NCBI GenBank assembly: GCA_016699835.1
Contig: CP064987.1
Coordinates: forward strand, 1,178,001-1,242,000
Length of the DNA stretch: 64,000 bases
Source of the DNA: Phycisphaerales bacterium
GTDB taxonomy: Bacteria; Planctomycetota; Phycisphaerae; Phycisphaerales; UBA1924
Direction: 5' to 3'
In this document: piece by piece, positions 26,783 to 35,256 of the stretch
How positions within the stretch are numbered: the first letter of the stretch is position 1
How the letters are laid out: every line of letters begins with the position of its first letter
Translations under genes and position numbers: made by a program
Notes under the pieces: generated by a model
Databases searched by the model: none
Seen by the model: the letters and a program-made list of their open reading frames with translations, nothing else
Told to the model about the DNA's origin: nothing

Positions 26783-28615
26783 TCACTCCACCGTCACGCT
26801 CTTCGCCAGGTTCCTTGGCTTGTCCACGTCGTGTCCGCGGATCACCGCCGCGTGGTACGCCATCAACTGCAGAGGCACCACCGCCAGCATCGGGCTGAGA
26901 GGCTCGGCGATGTCGGGGATGTACAGCACGTCCTCGGCATACTTCTTGATGTGCTCGTCGCCCTCGGTTGCGACCGCGATCACGTGCCCGCCGCGCGAGC
27001 GGACTTCCTCGATGTTGCTCATCACCTTGTCGTACTGCCGGCCTCTGTTCGCGATGAAGACCGCCGGCATCCCCTCATTAATGAGCGCGATCGGCCCGTG
27101 CTTCATCTCCGCCGCGGGCATCCCCTCGGCATGGATGTACGAGATCTCCTTCAGTTTCAACGCACCCTCGAGCGCCGTCGGATAGTTGTACCCGCGCCCA
27201 AGGAAGAGCCAGTTCTCACGCTCGCAGTACTTCTCCGTCACCTTGCGGATCTTGTCGTCCTGCTCCAGGACGCGCTGGATCTTCTCGGGAAGCGCCTCAA
27301 ACTCCTTGAGGAGATCGGCGCAGTGGTCGGCCGACATGAATCGGCGCCGCCCCATGAACAGCGAGATCATCGTGAGCACGCCGACCTGCCCGATGAAGGC
27401 TTTGGTGCTCGCCACGCCGATCTCCGGGCCCACGCGAAGGAAGACGCCCGCGTCGGTGTCCCGCGCGATCGACGAACCGACGACGTTCACCACGCCCAGC
27501 GCCATCGCCCCGCGATCACGCGCCTCGTGCAGCGCGGCCAGGGTGTCCGCCGTCTCCCCCGACTGCGACACCGCGATCACCACCGTTCCATCCTCGATGA
27601 TCGGGTTGCGATAGCGGAACTCGCTCGCATACTCCGCGATTGCCGGCAGTTTCGCGAGGTCTTGCAGGAGATACTCGCCAATCATTGCGGCATGGAGGGC
27701 CGTCCCCTGCCCGAGCAGCACGATTCGCCGGGTCTTGGTGAGTTCCTTCGCGAGGTTTGCCAGCCCGCCCAGGACGACCTTGCCGTCCTTCGCGTCGATG
27801 CGCCCGCGGAGCGTGTTCGCCACCGAGCGCGGCTGCTCGAAAATCTCTTTCTGCATGAAGTGCGAGTAACTGCCGAGTTCAATCTCCTGGAGTTCGAGTT
27901 CCAGTTGCTCGATCTTGGGCGTGACGGGCACGTTGTGGATCGTGCTCGTGCGGAAGCCCTTGGGCGTGATCTTCACGACGTTGTAGTCGTCGAGCGTGAA
28001 GGCGCGCGTCGAGTGCGAGACGATCGCCGACGCGTCCGACGCGACGACGTACTCCTCCTGCCCGATGCCCACGATGAGCGGGCTTCCCTTTCGCGCCACC
28101 ACCAGCGTCCCCGGCTCCTTCTCACAGATCACCGCGATCGCGTACGCCCCGGTCACCTCGCGCAGCGCCGCCTGCACCGCCCGCTCCAGGTCCCCTTCGT
28201 ACAACTCGCCGATGAGCATCGCGAGCACTTCCGTGTCCGTCTGGCTGCGGAAAGCGTGCCCCTTCTCCTCGAGATACGTCTTGAGCGCGGCATAGTTCTC
28301 GATGATGCCGTTGTGAATGAGTGCAATGCCGACCTTGTCGTCGGTGTGGGGGTGAGCGTTGGCCTCGGTCACGCCGCCATGCGTCGCCCAGCGGGTGTGG
28401 GCGATGCCGAGCGTCCCCGACAGCCCGCCGCGATCGTCGAGTTTGGCCTCAAGGTTCGAGACGCGTCCCACCGCGCGCACCACGTCGATCGACCCCGCCG
28501 GATTCATGATCGCGACGCCCGCCGAGTCATACCCGCGGTACTCCAGGCGCTTGAGCCCTTCAAGGAGCAGGGACTGGCACGGGTTGCTCCCAACGTAGGC
28601 AACGATTCCACACAT
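26783..28615 (-). CDS. glmS: Glutamine-fructose-6-phosphate aminotransferase
   Basis: A 610-residue enzyme making glucosamine-6-phosphate for cell-envelope sugars. The N-terminal glutaminase starts with the nucleophile Cys2 (MCGIVAYVG), followed by RLEYRGYDSAG, HTRWATHG and HNGIIENY. Two SIS isomerase domains follow (LLGQGTALHA, AVSQSGETADT, STKAFIGQVG, FLGRGYNYPTALEGALKLKE) and the conserved end PRNLAKSVTVE. I start at the ATG at 28615 because processing must expose Cys2 and GGAG lies 8 nt upstream. I see no glmS ribozyme in the leader. Confidence 0.97.
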   Translation of the reverse strand: MCGIVAYVGSNPCQSLLLEGLKRLEYRGYDSAGVAIMNPAGSIDVVRAVGRVSNLEAKLDDRGGLSGTLGIAHTRWATHGGVTEANAHPHTDDKVGIALIHNGIIENYAALKTYLEEKGHAFRSQTDTEVLAMLIGELYEGDLERAVQAALREVTGAYAIAVICEKEPGTLVVARKGSPLIVGIGQEEYVVASDASAIVSHSTRAFTLDDYNVVKITPKGFRTSTIHNVPVTPKIEQLELELQEIELGSYSHFMQKEIFEQPRSVANTLRGRIDAKDGKVVLGGLANLAKELTKTRRIVLLGQGTALHAAMIGEYLLQDLAKLPAIAEYASEFRYRNPIIEDGTVVIAVSQSGETADTLAALHEARDRGAMALGVVNVVGSSIARDTDAGVFLRVGPEIGVASTKAFIGQVGVLTMISLFMGRRRFMSADHCADLLKEFEALPEKIQRVLEQDDKIRKVTEKYCERENWLFLGRGYNYPTALEGALKLKEISYIHAEGMPAAEMKHGPIALINEGMPAVFIANRGRQYDKVMSNIEEVRSRGGHVIAVATEGDEHIKKYAEDVLYIPDIAEPLSPMLAVVPLQLMAYHAAVIRGHDVDKPRNLAKSVTVE

Positions 28616-28869
28616 GGACAGAACTCCAAATCGCCTCGCCCCAAGGGCTTGCGACACCAGACTCTAGTCGTCCGAGAACCCCAGTCCCCGGCCGAATCCA
28701 ACGACCCAACACCAAAGCACACCTTGATCGACGCGACAACCCCATCGCGCTCTCACGAAACACCGTACGCCGACCGATAACCTCATCGACAGGCCACACG
28801 ATCACACCTCCACAACGCCCGGCAACCCTTTCCGGTTCGTCGGTGCCTCGAGTCCTCCAGTCCGCCCCA

Positions 28870-29991
28870 ATGTTCACCGCCCAAGCCCATTCCTTCGTCC
28901 AGCAGGCCCGACTCGCGATCACCCTCGCATGGGTCGCTGGTTACACCAATGTCGTCACCCTCATCGTCCTGGGCACCGCCACCTCCCACGTCTCAGGCAC
29001 AGGCTCCAAACTCGGCGAACACGCGATCGAAGGCCGGTGGCACCTCACGCTCATCATGCTCTGGCTCCTCGCCACTTTCGCGCTGGGCGCGCTCATCTCC
29101 GGCCTGGCAACCGAGCACGCCCGGCGCCGAGGTCGCGAATCGATCTACGTCCTCCCCATGGGTGTCGAGGCAGCCCTCCTTGCCCTGCTCGCATTGGCCT
29201 TAGATCTCGCGCCGACAGAATCGCTCTCCATCACCGCCTCCGGATCGTGGTTCTTCCTCGCCTCCGCCATCGCGTCCATGGCCATGGGACTCCAGAACGC
29301 CACCATCACCCACATCTCCCACGGCGTCGTCCGCACCACCCACGTCACCGGCGTTGTCACCGACATCGGTCTCGAAACCGCGAGACTCTTCTTCGACGCA
29401 AGTGCCAAGGACCATCCACCCCTCGTCCACCAGCCAACGACCCGGCGCATCGCGCTCCTCGCCTCAATCCTCGGCTCGTTCGTCCTCGGCGCTGGACTCG
29501 GCACCCTCGCCCACGAGCACATCAACAAGGCCGTCATGGCCCCGCCCGTCCTCTTCCTCCTCTGGATCATCGTCCAGGATGTCCTCCGCCCCATCGCCGA
29601 GATCGAATCTTCCACGCTCCACGACGCCTCGTCCGGCCTCGATCTCCCCGCGTCCCTCGCCGTGTACCACCTCCGCGCCGAGCGTGGCTCACGACTTCCA
29701 GACCTCTCCCTCTGGGCCGAGCGCCTCTCGCCCGCGATGCGTGTCGTCCTCCTCGACCTCCAGGGACTGGGCGAACTCGACCAGGACGCCGTGCACGAAC
29801 TCGGCGCCCTCGCGGGGCTGCTCGCCGCACAGGAGCGATCGCTCGTGATCGCGGGGCTCAAGCCCCACCAGTTCCAGCAGTTGCTCCAGGGCCTCCCCAA
29901 GGGCACGCTCGATCCCCTGGACCTCTGCCCGGACCTCGAACTGGGCCTGGCGCGAGCCTTCAACCACCTCGACGAACCGAGCCTGTCCTGA
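28870..29991 (+). CDS. YoaK/DUF1275 membrane protein fused to a STAS-like domain
   Basis: A 373-residue protein. Residues about 1-235 have six hydrophobic segments and the YoaK-family pattern (LAWVAGYTNVVTLIVLG, FLASAIASMAMGLQNATI, TTHVTGVVTDIG). The C-terminal 110 residues look like a STAS domain: LPASLAVYHLR, MRVVLLDLQGLGELDQDAV, and SLVIAGLKPHQFQQLL. STAS domains regulate SulP anion transporters and anti-sigma systems; YoaK proteins are uncharacterised membrane proteins. A GTG at 28843 would add nine residues. No Shine-Dalgarno sequence is evident. Confidence 0.75.
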   Translation: MFTAQAHSFVQQARLAITLAWVAGYTNVVTLIVLGTATSHVSGTGSKLGEHAIEGRWHLTLIMLWLLATFALGALISGLATEHARRRGRESIYVLPMGVEAALLALLALALDLAPTESLSITASGSWFFLASAIASMAMGLQNATITHISHGVVRTTHVTGVVTDIGLETARLFFDASAKDHPPLVHQPTTRRIALLASILGSFVLGAGLGTLAHEHINKAVMAPPVLFLLWIIVQDVLRPIAEIESSTLHDASSGLDLPASLAVYHLRAERGSRLPDLSLWAERLSPAMRVVLLDLQGLGELDQDAVHELGALAGLLAAQERSLVIAGLKPHQFQQLLQGLPKGTLDPLDLCPDLELGLARAFNHLDEPSLS

Positions 29992-30155
29992 GAAGCCCAC
30001 ACGCCGCGGCATGGATTTCCGCCACGCACGCGCTATTCTCATCCAGTTTGCGCGCTGAAGGAACTGTGGCACGGATCACAGACCTTCAACAGGCCGCATT
30101 CGTGACCTCTTTGGCCAGCTGGTAACTTGGCCGTGTGGAACTTTCGAGTCATCGC

Positions 30156-33100
30156 ATGCCCAAACGCACCGACATAAAGACCATCCTCGTCCTCGGCTCC
30201 GGACCCATCGTCATCGGCCAGGGCTGCGAGTTCGATTACTCCGGCACCCAGGCCTGCAAGACCCTCAAGCATGAGGGTTACCGCATCGTCCTCGTCAACT
30301 CCAACCCCGCCACCATCATGACCGATCCGCAGTTCAGCGATCGGACCTACATCGAGCCCATCACCCCCGAGGCCGTCCGAAAGATCATCGAGAAAGAGCA
30401 ATCCCTCGGCCCGCGCATCGACGCCATCCTCCCCACCCTCGGCGGGCAGACCGCCCTCAACTGCGCCTGCGCCCTCTACGACAACGGCACACTCAAAGAG
30501 TTCGGCATCGAGATGATCGGCGCCAATCGCGAGGTCATCCACCGTGCCGAAGATCGCCAGGCCTTCAAGGACATCTGCGAGGGGATCGGGCTCAAACTCC
30601 CGCGCGCCAAGACCGTCAAGACCCTCGCCGACGCCGAGGCCTTCCTCGAAGAGATCGGCCTCCCCGCCATCATCCGCCCCGCCTTCACCCTCGGCGGCTC
30701 CGGCGGCGGGATCGCCTACAACCGCGAGGAGTTCAAGGACATCGTCTCCCGAGGCCTCGCCGCCTCCATGATCCAGCAGGTCCAGATCGACCAGTCCGTC
30801 ATCGGGTGGAAAGAGTTTGAACTCGAGGTCGTCCGCGACCGGAACGACAACTGCATCATCGTCTGCGGCATCGAGAACATCGACCCGATGGGCGTCCACA
30901 CAGGTGACTCCATCACCGTCGCCCCGATCCTCACGCTCACCGACAAGGAATACCAGGCGATGCGCGACGCCGCATTCGCCGTCATGCGAGCCGTCGGCGT
31001 CGAGACGGGCGGGAGCAACGTCCAGTTCGCCGTCAACCCCAACCCGACACCGGGCCCCGATGGCAAGAAACCCTTCGAGATGGTCGTCGTCGAGATGAAC
31101 CCGCGCGTCTCGCGCAGTTCGGCTCTTGCCTCCAAGGCCACGGGATTCCCCATCGCCAAGATCGCCGCTCGCCTCGCCGTCGGCTACACCCTCGACGAAC
31201 TCAAGAACGACATCACGGGCACTACCAGCGCCTGCTTCGAGCCCACGATCGACTACGTCGTCACCAAAATGCCCCGCTGGACCTTCGAGAAGTTCCCCGA
31301 GGCCGACGAGACCCTCACCACCCAGATGAAATCCGTTGGAGAGGCGATGGCCATCGGTCGCACCTTCAAAGAGAGCCTCCAGAAAGTCATCCGCTCGATG
31401 GATGTCAAACGCTACGGCCTGGGCCTCGACCGCAACGACAAGTGGCTCGAGGCGATGCGCGCCGTCGAAGAGGGCCAACTCGTCCTCGATGTCATGGGCA
31501 ATCCAGCCCCCAGCGGTGGCCCGAATCTCCGAGGCGGGTCTCAAAGCTCACCCTCCTCCACCGGCCTGCGCACCGCCGATGGCCAGCCCCTCGAGTGGCC
31601 CGTCTCGCACGAGACGCTCGTCCGCAAACTCGCCGTCCCCAGCCAGGGGCGCCTCTACTACATCCGATACGCGATGAAGATGGGCTGGAGCGTCGAGAAG
31701 ATCCACGAGTTCACGCGCATCGATCCCTTCTTCCTCGATCAGATCCAGGAACTCGTGCAGTTCGAGGACGAACTCTGCGACTATCGCACGCTGCAGGACG
31801 TCCCCAAGGAGGTCCTCTTCCGCGCCAAGGAACTCGGCTACAGCGACGCCCAACTCGCCAACCTCTATCTCGAGAAACTCAACCCCGAATCCATCCTCCA
31901 GGTCCGTGAGCATCGCAAGAGCCTGGGCATCACGCCCGTCTACAAACTCGTGGACACCTGTGCCGCGGAGTTCGAGGCCAAGACGCCGTACTACTACAGC
32001 ACCTACGAACGTGGCTCGTGGCGCGATGGCAAGGAAACCCCACCCGCCGACGAGGTCCGCCTCACCGATCGCCCCAAGGTCGTGATCCTGGGCGGCGGAC
32101 CCAACCGCGTGGGCCAGGGGATCGAGTTCGATTACTGCTGCTGCCACGCCGCCTTCGCCGCCCGTGATCTGGGCTTCGAGAGCGTGATGATCAACGCCAA
32201 CCCGGAGACGGTCAGCACGGACTACGACACGAGCGACCTGCTGTTCTTTGAGCCGTTGACGCTGGAGGATGTGCAGAACATTGTGGACCGTCTCTCCGGG
32301 GCTTCAGATGCTATCGAATTTCTCGATAATCTGAACCTCAAGAACTTGCTGAAGGACACGTTCCCAGAACTCAATGCTGAACAAGTACAACTAGCGGCCC
32401 GAGCCGCCCTTATTCAACAGGATATCCGATGCGCACTTTGCATTGATGCGTGTGTGTTGCACCGAGAAGAAAGTGTCCCAGACTTGGTTGTTTTGAGCGC
32501 TTCCGATGAGAGTGGCAATGAGATAGTACTCGAATACTCGCCATCTTCAAAGTCATGGCGGATTCAACGACATGAACACTCGTGGGCTGCTGACTACCCA
32601 CCTGGCTTCGTTGGATCAGTAAGGCCCAAAGTAGAGTCTTGGATCAACAGTAGGAAGAACACTCTCGTTCGAGGCCTCATCGTCCAGTTCGGCGGCCAAA
32701 CTCCCCTCAACCTCGCCAAGGGTCTCGTCGCCGCCGGGGCGCCGATCATCGGCACCTCCGTCGACTCCATCGATCGCGCCGAGGACCGCGAGCGCTTCGA
32801 TGAGGTGCTGGAGAAACTGAATCTCCGCCGCCCGCCCGCGGGGATCGCCCACTCCATCGACGAGGCCGCCAACGTCGCCGGCGAGATCGGCTACCCCATC
32901 CTCATCCGCCCCAGTTACGTCCTCGGCGGGCGCGGCATGGAGATCTGCTCCGACGAGCGATCCCTCCGCAACTTCATGGCCACCGCCCTCGAGACCAGCG
33001 GGCTGGACGACGCCCCCGTCCTCATCGACAAGTTCCTCGACGGCGCCATCGAGGTCGATGTCGATGTCGTCGCCGACTTCGACGAGTCCCGCCCCGGCGA

Positions 33101-34100
33101 GCACGTCGCGATGGTCTGTGGCATCATGGAGCAGATCGAGCAGGCCGGGGTCCACTCGGGCGATTCCGCCTGCACCCTCCCGCCCGCCTCGCTCTCGCCC
33201 GACATCACCCGCAGGATCGAGACCCTCGCCAAAGGCCTCGCGCGGGAACTCAAGGTCTGTGGTCTGATGAACATCCAGTTGGCCGTGAAGGATGGCGAGA
33301 TCTTCATCCTCGAGGTGAACCCGCGCGCCTCGCGCACCGTTCCCTTCGTCAGCAAGGCGACGCACACGCCGTGGCCCGCCCTCGCCGCCAAGGCCATGAT
33401 GGGACGATCGCTCACCTCCCTCGGCGCCAAGGAAAAGCCCATCCGCGGCTACCACGCCGTCAAAGAGTCCGTCTTCCCCTTCAACAAGTTCCCAGGCGTC
33501 GATGTCGTCCTCGGCCCGGAGATGCGATCCACCGGCGAGGTCATGGGCATCGATCGATCTCTCCCCATCGCCTACGCCAAGAGCCAGCAGGCCGCGGGGA
33601 ACGAACTCCCCACCTCGCCCGACGACGGCGGAGTCTTTGTCTCCGTTCGCGAGGCCGACCGCGACCGCGTCGTCGAACCCATCCGCAAACTCATGAAGGC
33701 CGGCTACAAGGTCTTCGCTACCGAGGGCACCGCCAACCACCTCAAGGAGCACGGGCTCGAGCCGACAACCCTTCAGAAGATCGGCACGGGCGCCCGCCCC
33801 AACGTCCTCGACATGATGAGCAACGGCGAGATCGCCCTCGTCGTCAACACACCGACGCGAACCGGCTGGAAGACCGACGAGGGACGCATCCGCTCGACGG
33901 CCGTCAAACTCAACATCCCCATGATCACCACCGCCACCGCCGCCCACGCCGCTGCCCAGGCGATGGACGCCCTCCGCGAAGGCGTCTGGGGTGTTGCAGC
34001 ACTGCAGGACTACGAACGGCTCAACACGCTACACCCCGTCACTAAACCCTTCGATGCGGCTCTCAAGCCCAGCACGCCCGTAGAGTCCCCTAGACGCTGA
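30156..34100 (+). CDS. carB: Carbamoyl-phosphate synthase large subunit with insertions
   Basis: A 1314-residue CarB, which makes carbamoyl phosphate from bicarbonate, ammonia and two ATP for pyrimidines and arginine. All parts are present: first ATP-grasp half (ILVLGSGPIVIGQGCEFDYSG, EMNPRVSRSSALASKATG), oligomerisation domain, second ATP-grasp half (GGGPNRVGQGIEFDYCC, EVNPRASRTVPFVSKATH), and a C-terminal MGS-like allosteric domain. The family norm is about 1070 residues. The excess is mainly a 124-residue insert (residues 714-837) and a Gly/Ser/Pro-rich insert near 448-485. ATG 30156 gives the canonical MPKRTDIKTILVLGSGP start. carA is not nearby. Confidence 0.95.
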   Translation: MPKRTDIKTILVLGSGPIVIGQGCEFDYSGTQACKTLKHEGYRIVLVNSNPATIMTDPQFSDRTYIEPITPEAVRKIIEKEQSLGPRIDAILPTLGGQTALNCACALYDNGTLKEFGIEMIGANREVIHRAEDRQAFKDICEGIGLKLPRAKTVKTLADAEAFLEEIGLPAIIRPAFTLGGSGGGIAYNREEFKDIVSRGLAASMIQQVQIDQSVIGWKEFELEVVRDRNDNCIIVCGIENIDPMGVHTGDSITVAPILTLTDKEYQAMRDAAFAVMRAVGVETGGSNVQFAVNPNPTPGPDGKKPFEMVVVEMNPRVSRSSALASKATGFPIAKIAARLAVGYTLDELKNDITGTTSACFEPTIDYVVTKMPRWTFEKFPEADETLTTQMKSVGEAMAIGRTFKESLQKVIRSMDVKRYGLGLDRNDKWLEAMRAVEEGQLVLDVMGNPAPSGGPNLRGGSQSSPSSTGLRTADGQPLEWPVSHETLVRKLAVPSQGRLYYIRYAMKMGWSVEKIHEFTRIDPFFLDQIQELVQFEDELCDYRTLQDVPKEVLFRAKELGYSDAQLANLYLEKLNPESILQVREHRKSLGITPVYKLVDTCAAEFEAKTPYYYSTYERGSWRDGKETPPADEVRLTDRPKVVILGGGPNRVGQGIEFDYCCCHAAFAARDLGFESVMINANPETVSTDYDTSDLLFFEPLTLEDVQNIVDRLSGASDAIEFLDNLNLKNLLKDTFPELNAEQVQLAARAALIQQDIRCALCIDACVLHREESVPDLVVLSASDESGNEIVLEYSPSSKSWRIQRHEHSWAADYPPGFVGSVRPKVESWINSRKNTLVRGLIVQFGGQTPLNLAKGLVAAGAPIIGTSVDSIDRAEDRERFDEVLEKLNLRRPPAGIAHSIDEAANVAGEIGYPILIRPSYVLGGRGMEICSDERSLRNFMATALETSGLDDAPVLIDKFLDGAIEVDVDVVADFDESRPGEHVAMVCGIMEQIEQAGVHSGDSACTLPPASLSPDITRRIETLAKGLARELKVCGLMNIQLAVKDGEIFILEVNPRASRTVPFVSKATHTPWPALAAKAMMGRSLTSLGAKEKPIRGYHAVKESVFPFNKFPGVDVVLGPEMRSTGEVMGIDRSLPIAYAKSQQAAGNELPTSPDDGGVFVSVREADRDRVVEPIRKLMKAGYKVFATEGTANHLKEHGLEPTTLQKIGTGARPNVLDMMSNGEIALVVNTPTRTGWKTDEGRIRSTAVKLNIPMITTATAAHAAAQAMDALREGVWGVAALQDYERLNTLHPVTKPFDAALKPSTPVESPRR
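32295..32666 (+). other. In-frame low-GC insert within carB
   Basis: These 372 bp (124 codons) split the conserved CarB stretch TLEDVQNIVDRL ... VRGLIVQFGGQT, which is nearly continuous in other CarB proteins. Hand counts for successive 60-base lines give about 50% GC (43-55%), against about 73% in the line that follows. Codon use differs too (TTG, AGA, ATA, GTA, TCA). The encoded segment contains a cysteine cluster (CALCIDAC) and EIVLEYSPSSKSWRIQRHEH; I recognise no domain. It has no stop codon, no flanking direct repeat that I can see, and no intein ends. Confidence 0.8.
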
Positions 34101-34134
34101 CGCCCGTCCATTCATCTCGCCGATACTCTTCTCT

Positions 34135-35244
34135 ATGCCGAGCCACGCACGCGCGCTCATCCTCGCCCTGGCGATCGCCATTCTCTCTCGCGCCGGCCAC
34201 GCCGAGCCGCCGCGCGATCCCAAGGACGATCCGCAACTCAGCGACCCCAGCATCGACCAGTCGCTCCTCGAGCAGCAGCGCCGCCCCGCCCCAAAGAGCA
34301 ACGCCGCGCCGCTCACAACCTCCACCCAGCCCTCATCCGTCCCCGCCGTCCACACGCCCCCCGCCACCATCGGCACCGACGAACTCGCCGGCGTGGACTA
34401 TCGCCTCCCCGCACCCACCATCTACCCCGAGGGCACCTTCATCTCGTCTCTCGCGGGGGTCCTCGTCCCCACAGCCACCAACGACTATGTCGTCGTCCCC
34501 GTCGTGGCCTCCACCGAGCCCCGCCGAATCGCCCCCTTCGTCCTTCTCCCCAATCAGAAACTCGACCAACTCGCCACGCTCACGAGCAAGGCCAAGGACA
34601 AGCCCACGATCGAGGTCGCCGGCCAGGTCTTCGTCTATCGCGACAGGATGTACCTCCTGCTCTCGTCCTTCTCCCTCGCGCCGCGCCTCCCCATCGACGA
34701 GTCCACGCCTCCGAGTGACGATCACAACGAGCCAACAACGGGCGAGAACGCCGCATCGTCCGACGCCGACACCACGACTCCAGACGCCGCTCCATCCAAG
34801 CCAAAACTCAACCCCAACGTCGACGACATCATCAAGTCGCTCGAGTCCGCCGGCAACGCCGCCCAGCCGCGTGCCACGCGCCCTCAATCACCATCAACCA
34901 CCACGACCGACGCCTCGCCCACCTCCCCCACCACCATCATCACCACCTCGTCCTCCGCCCTGCGTGAGGGCCAACTCGTCACCCGTCGAAGAGGCCGAAT
35001 GGTCCGCGGGCAACTCGGCGGCGTCGCCTTCGTCGTCGATAACGACCCAGACTCCCCGGCCATGCCCCCCGTGGGGCTTCTCCCCTGCCGACTCCTCGAA
35101 GAGATGGAACGAGTCACCGGCGAACGCGGCGAACGACTCGCCCTTCGCCTCAGCGGCCAGGTCACCACCAGCCAGGGGAAGACCTACCTCCTCCCCACCA
35201 TGTTCCAGATCGCTCAGCCGTCGCAGGTCCGCCCGCTCAACTAA
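34135..35244 (+). CDS. Secreted protein with a duplicated domain, unknown function
   Basis: A 369-residue protein with a signal peptide (residues 1-23, ending GHA). It then has two copies of a roughly 90-residue domain: residues about 85-185 and 275-369. Each copy has a leading EG-x-hydrophobic-xxxRxGx strand region, then FVLLPNQKLDQLATL or GLLPCRLLEEMERVT, then an AGQVFVYRDRMYLLLSS or SGQVTTSQGKTYLLPTM end. A Ser/Thr/Pro-rich linker joins them. I do not know the family. A GATACT hexamer at 34122-34127 lies 7 nt before the ATG, with no Shine-Dalgarno sequence. Confidence 0.75.
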   Translation: MPSHARALILALAIAILSRAGHAEPPRDPKDDPQLSDPSIDQSLLEQQRRPAPKSNAAPLTTSTQPSSVPAVHTPPATIGTDELAGVDYRLPAPTIYPEGTFISSLAGVLVPTATNDYVVVPVVASTEPRRIAPFVLLPNQKLDQLATLTSKAKDKPTIEVAGQVFVYRDRMYLLLSSFSLAPRLPIDESTPPSDDHNEPTTGENAASSDADTTTPDAAPSKPKLNPNVDDIIKSLESAGNAAQPRATRPQSPSTTTTDASPTSPTTIITTSSSALREGQLVTRRRGRMVRGQLGGVAFVVDNDPDSPAMPPVGLLPCRLLEEMERVTGERGERLALRLSGQVTTSQGKTYLLPTMFQIAQPSQVRPLN

Positions 35245-35256
35245 GTCAGGCTTCTC

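Noticed and set aside
28616..28869. glmS ribozyme in the glmS leader
   Set aside because: No recognisable ribozyme core; only a normal ribosome-binding site is present.
32295..32666. Intein in carB
   Set aside because: The insert has no N-terminal Cys splice block and no terminal His-Asn before a Cys/Ser/Thr, and it lacks an endonuclease.
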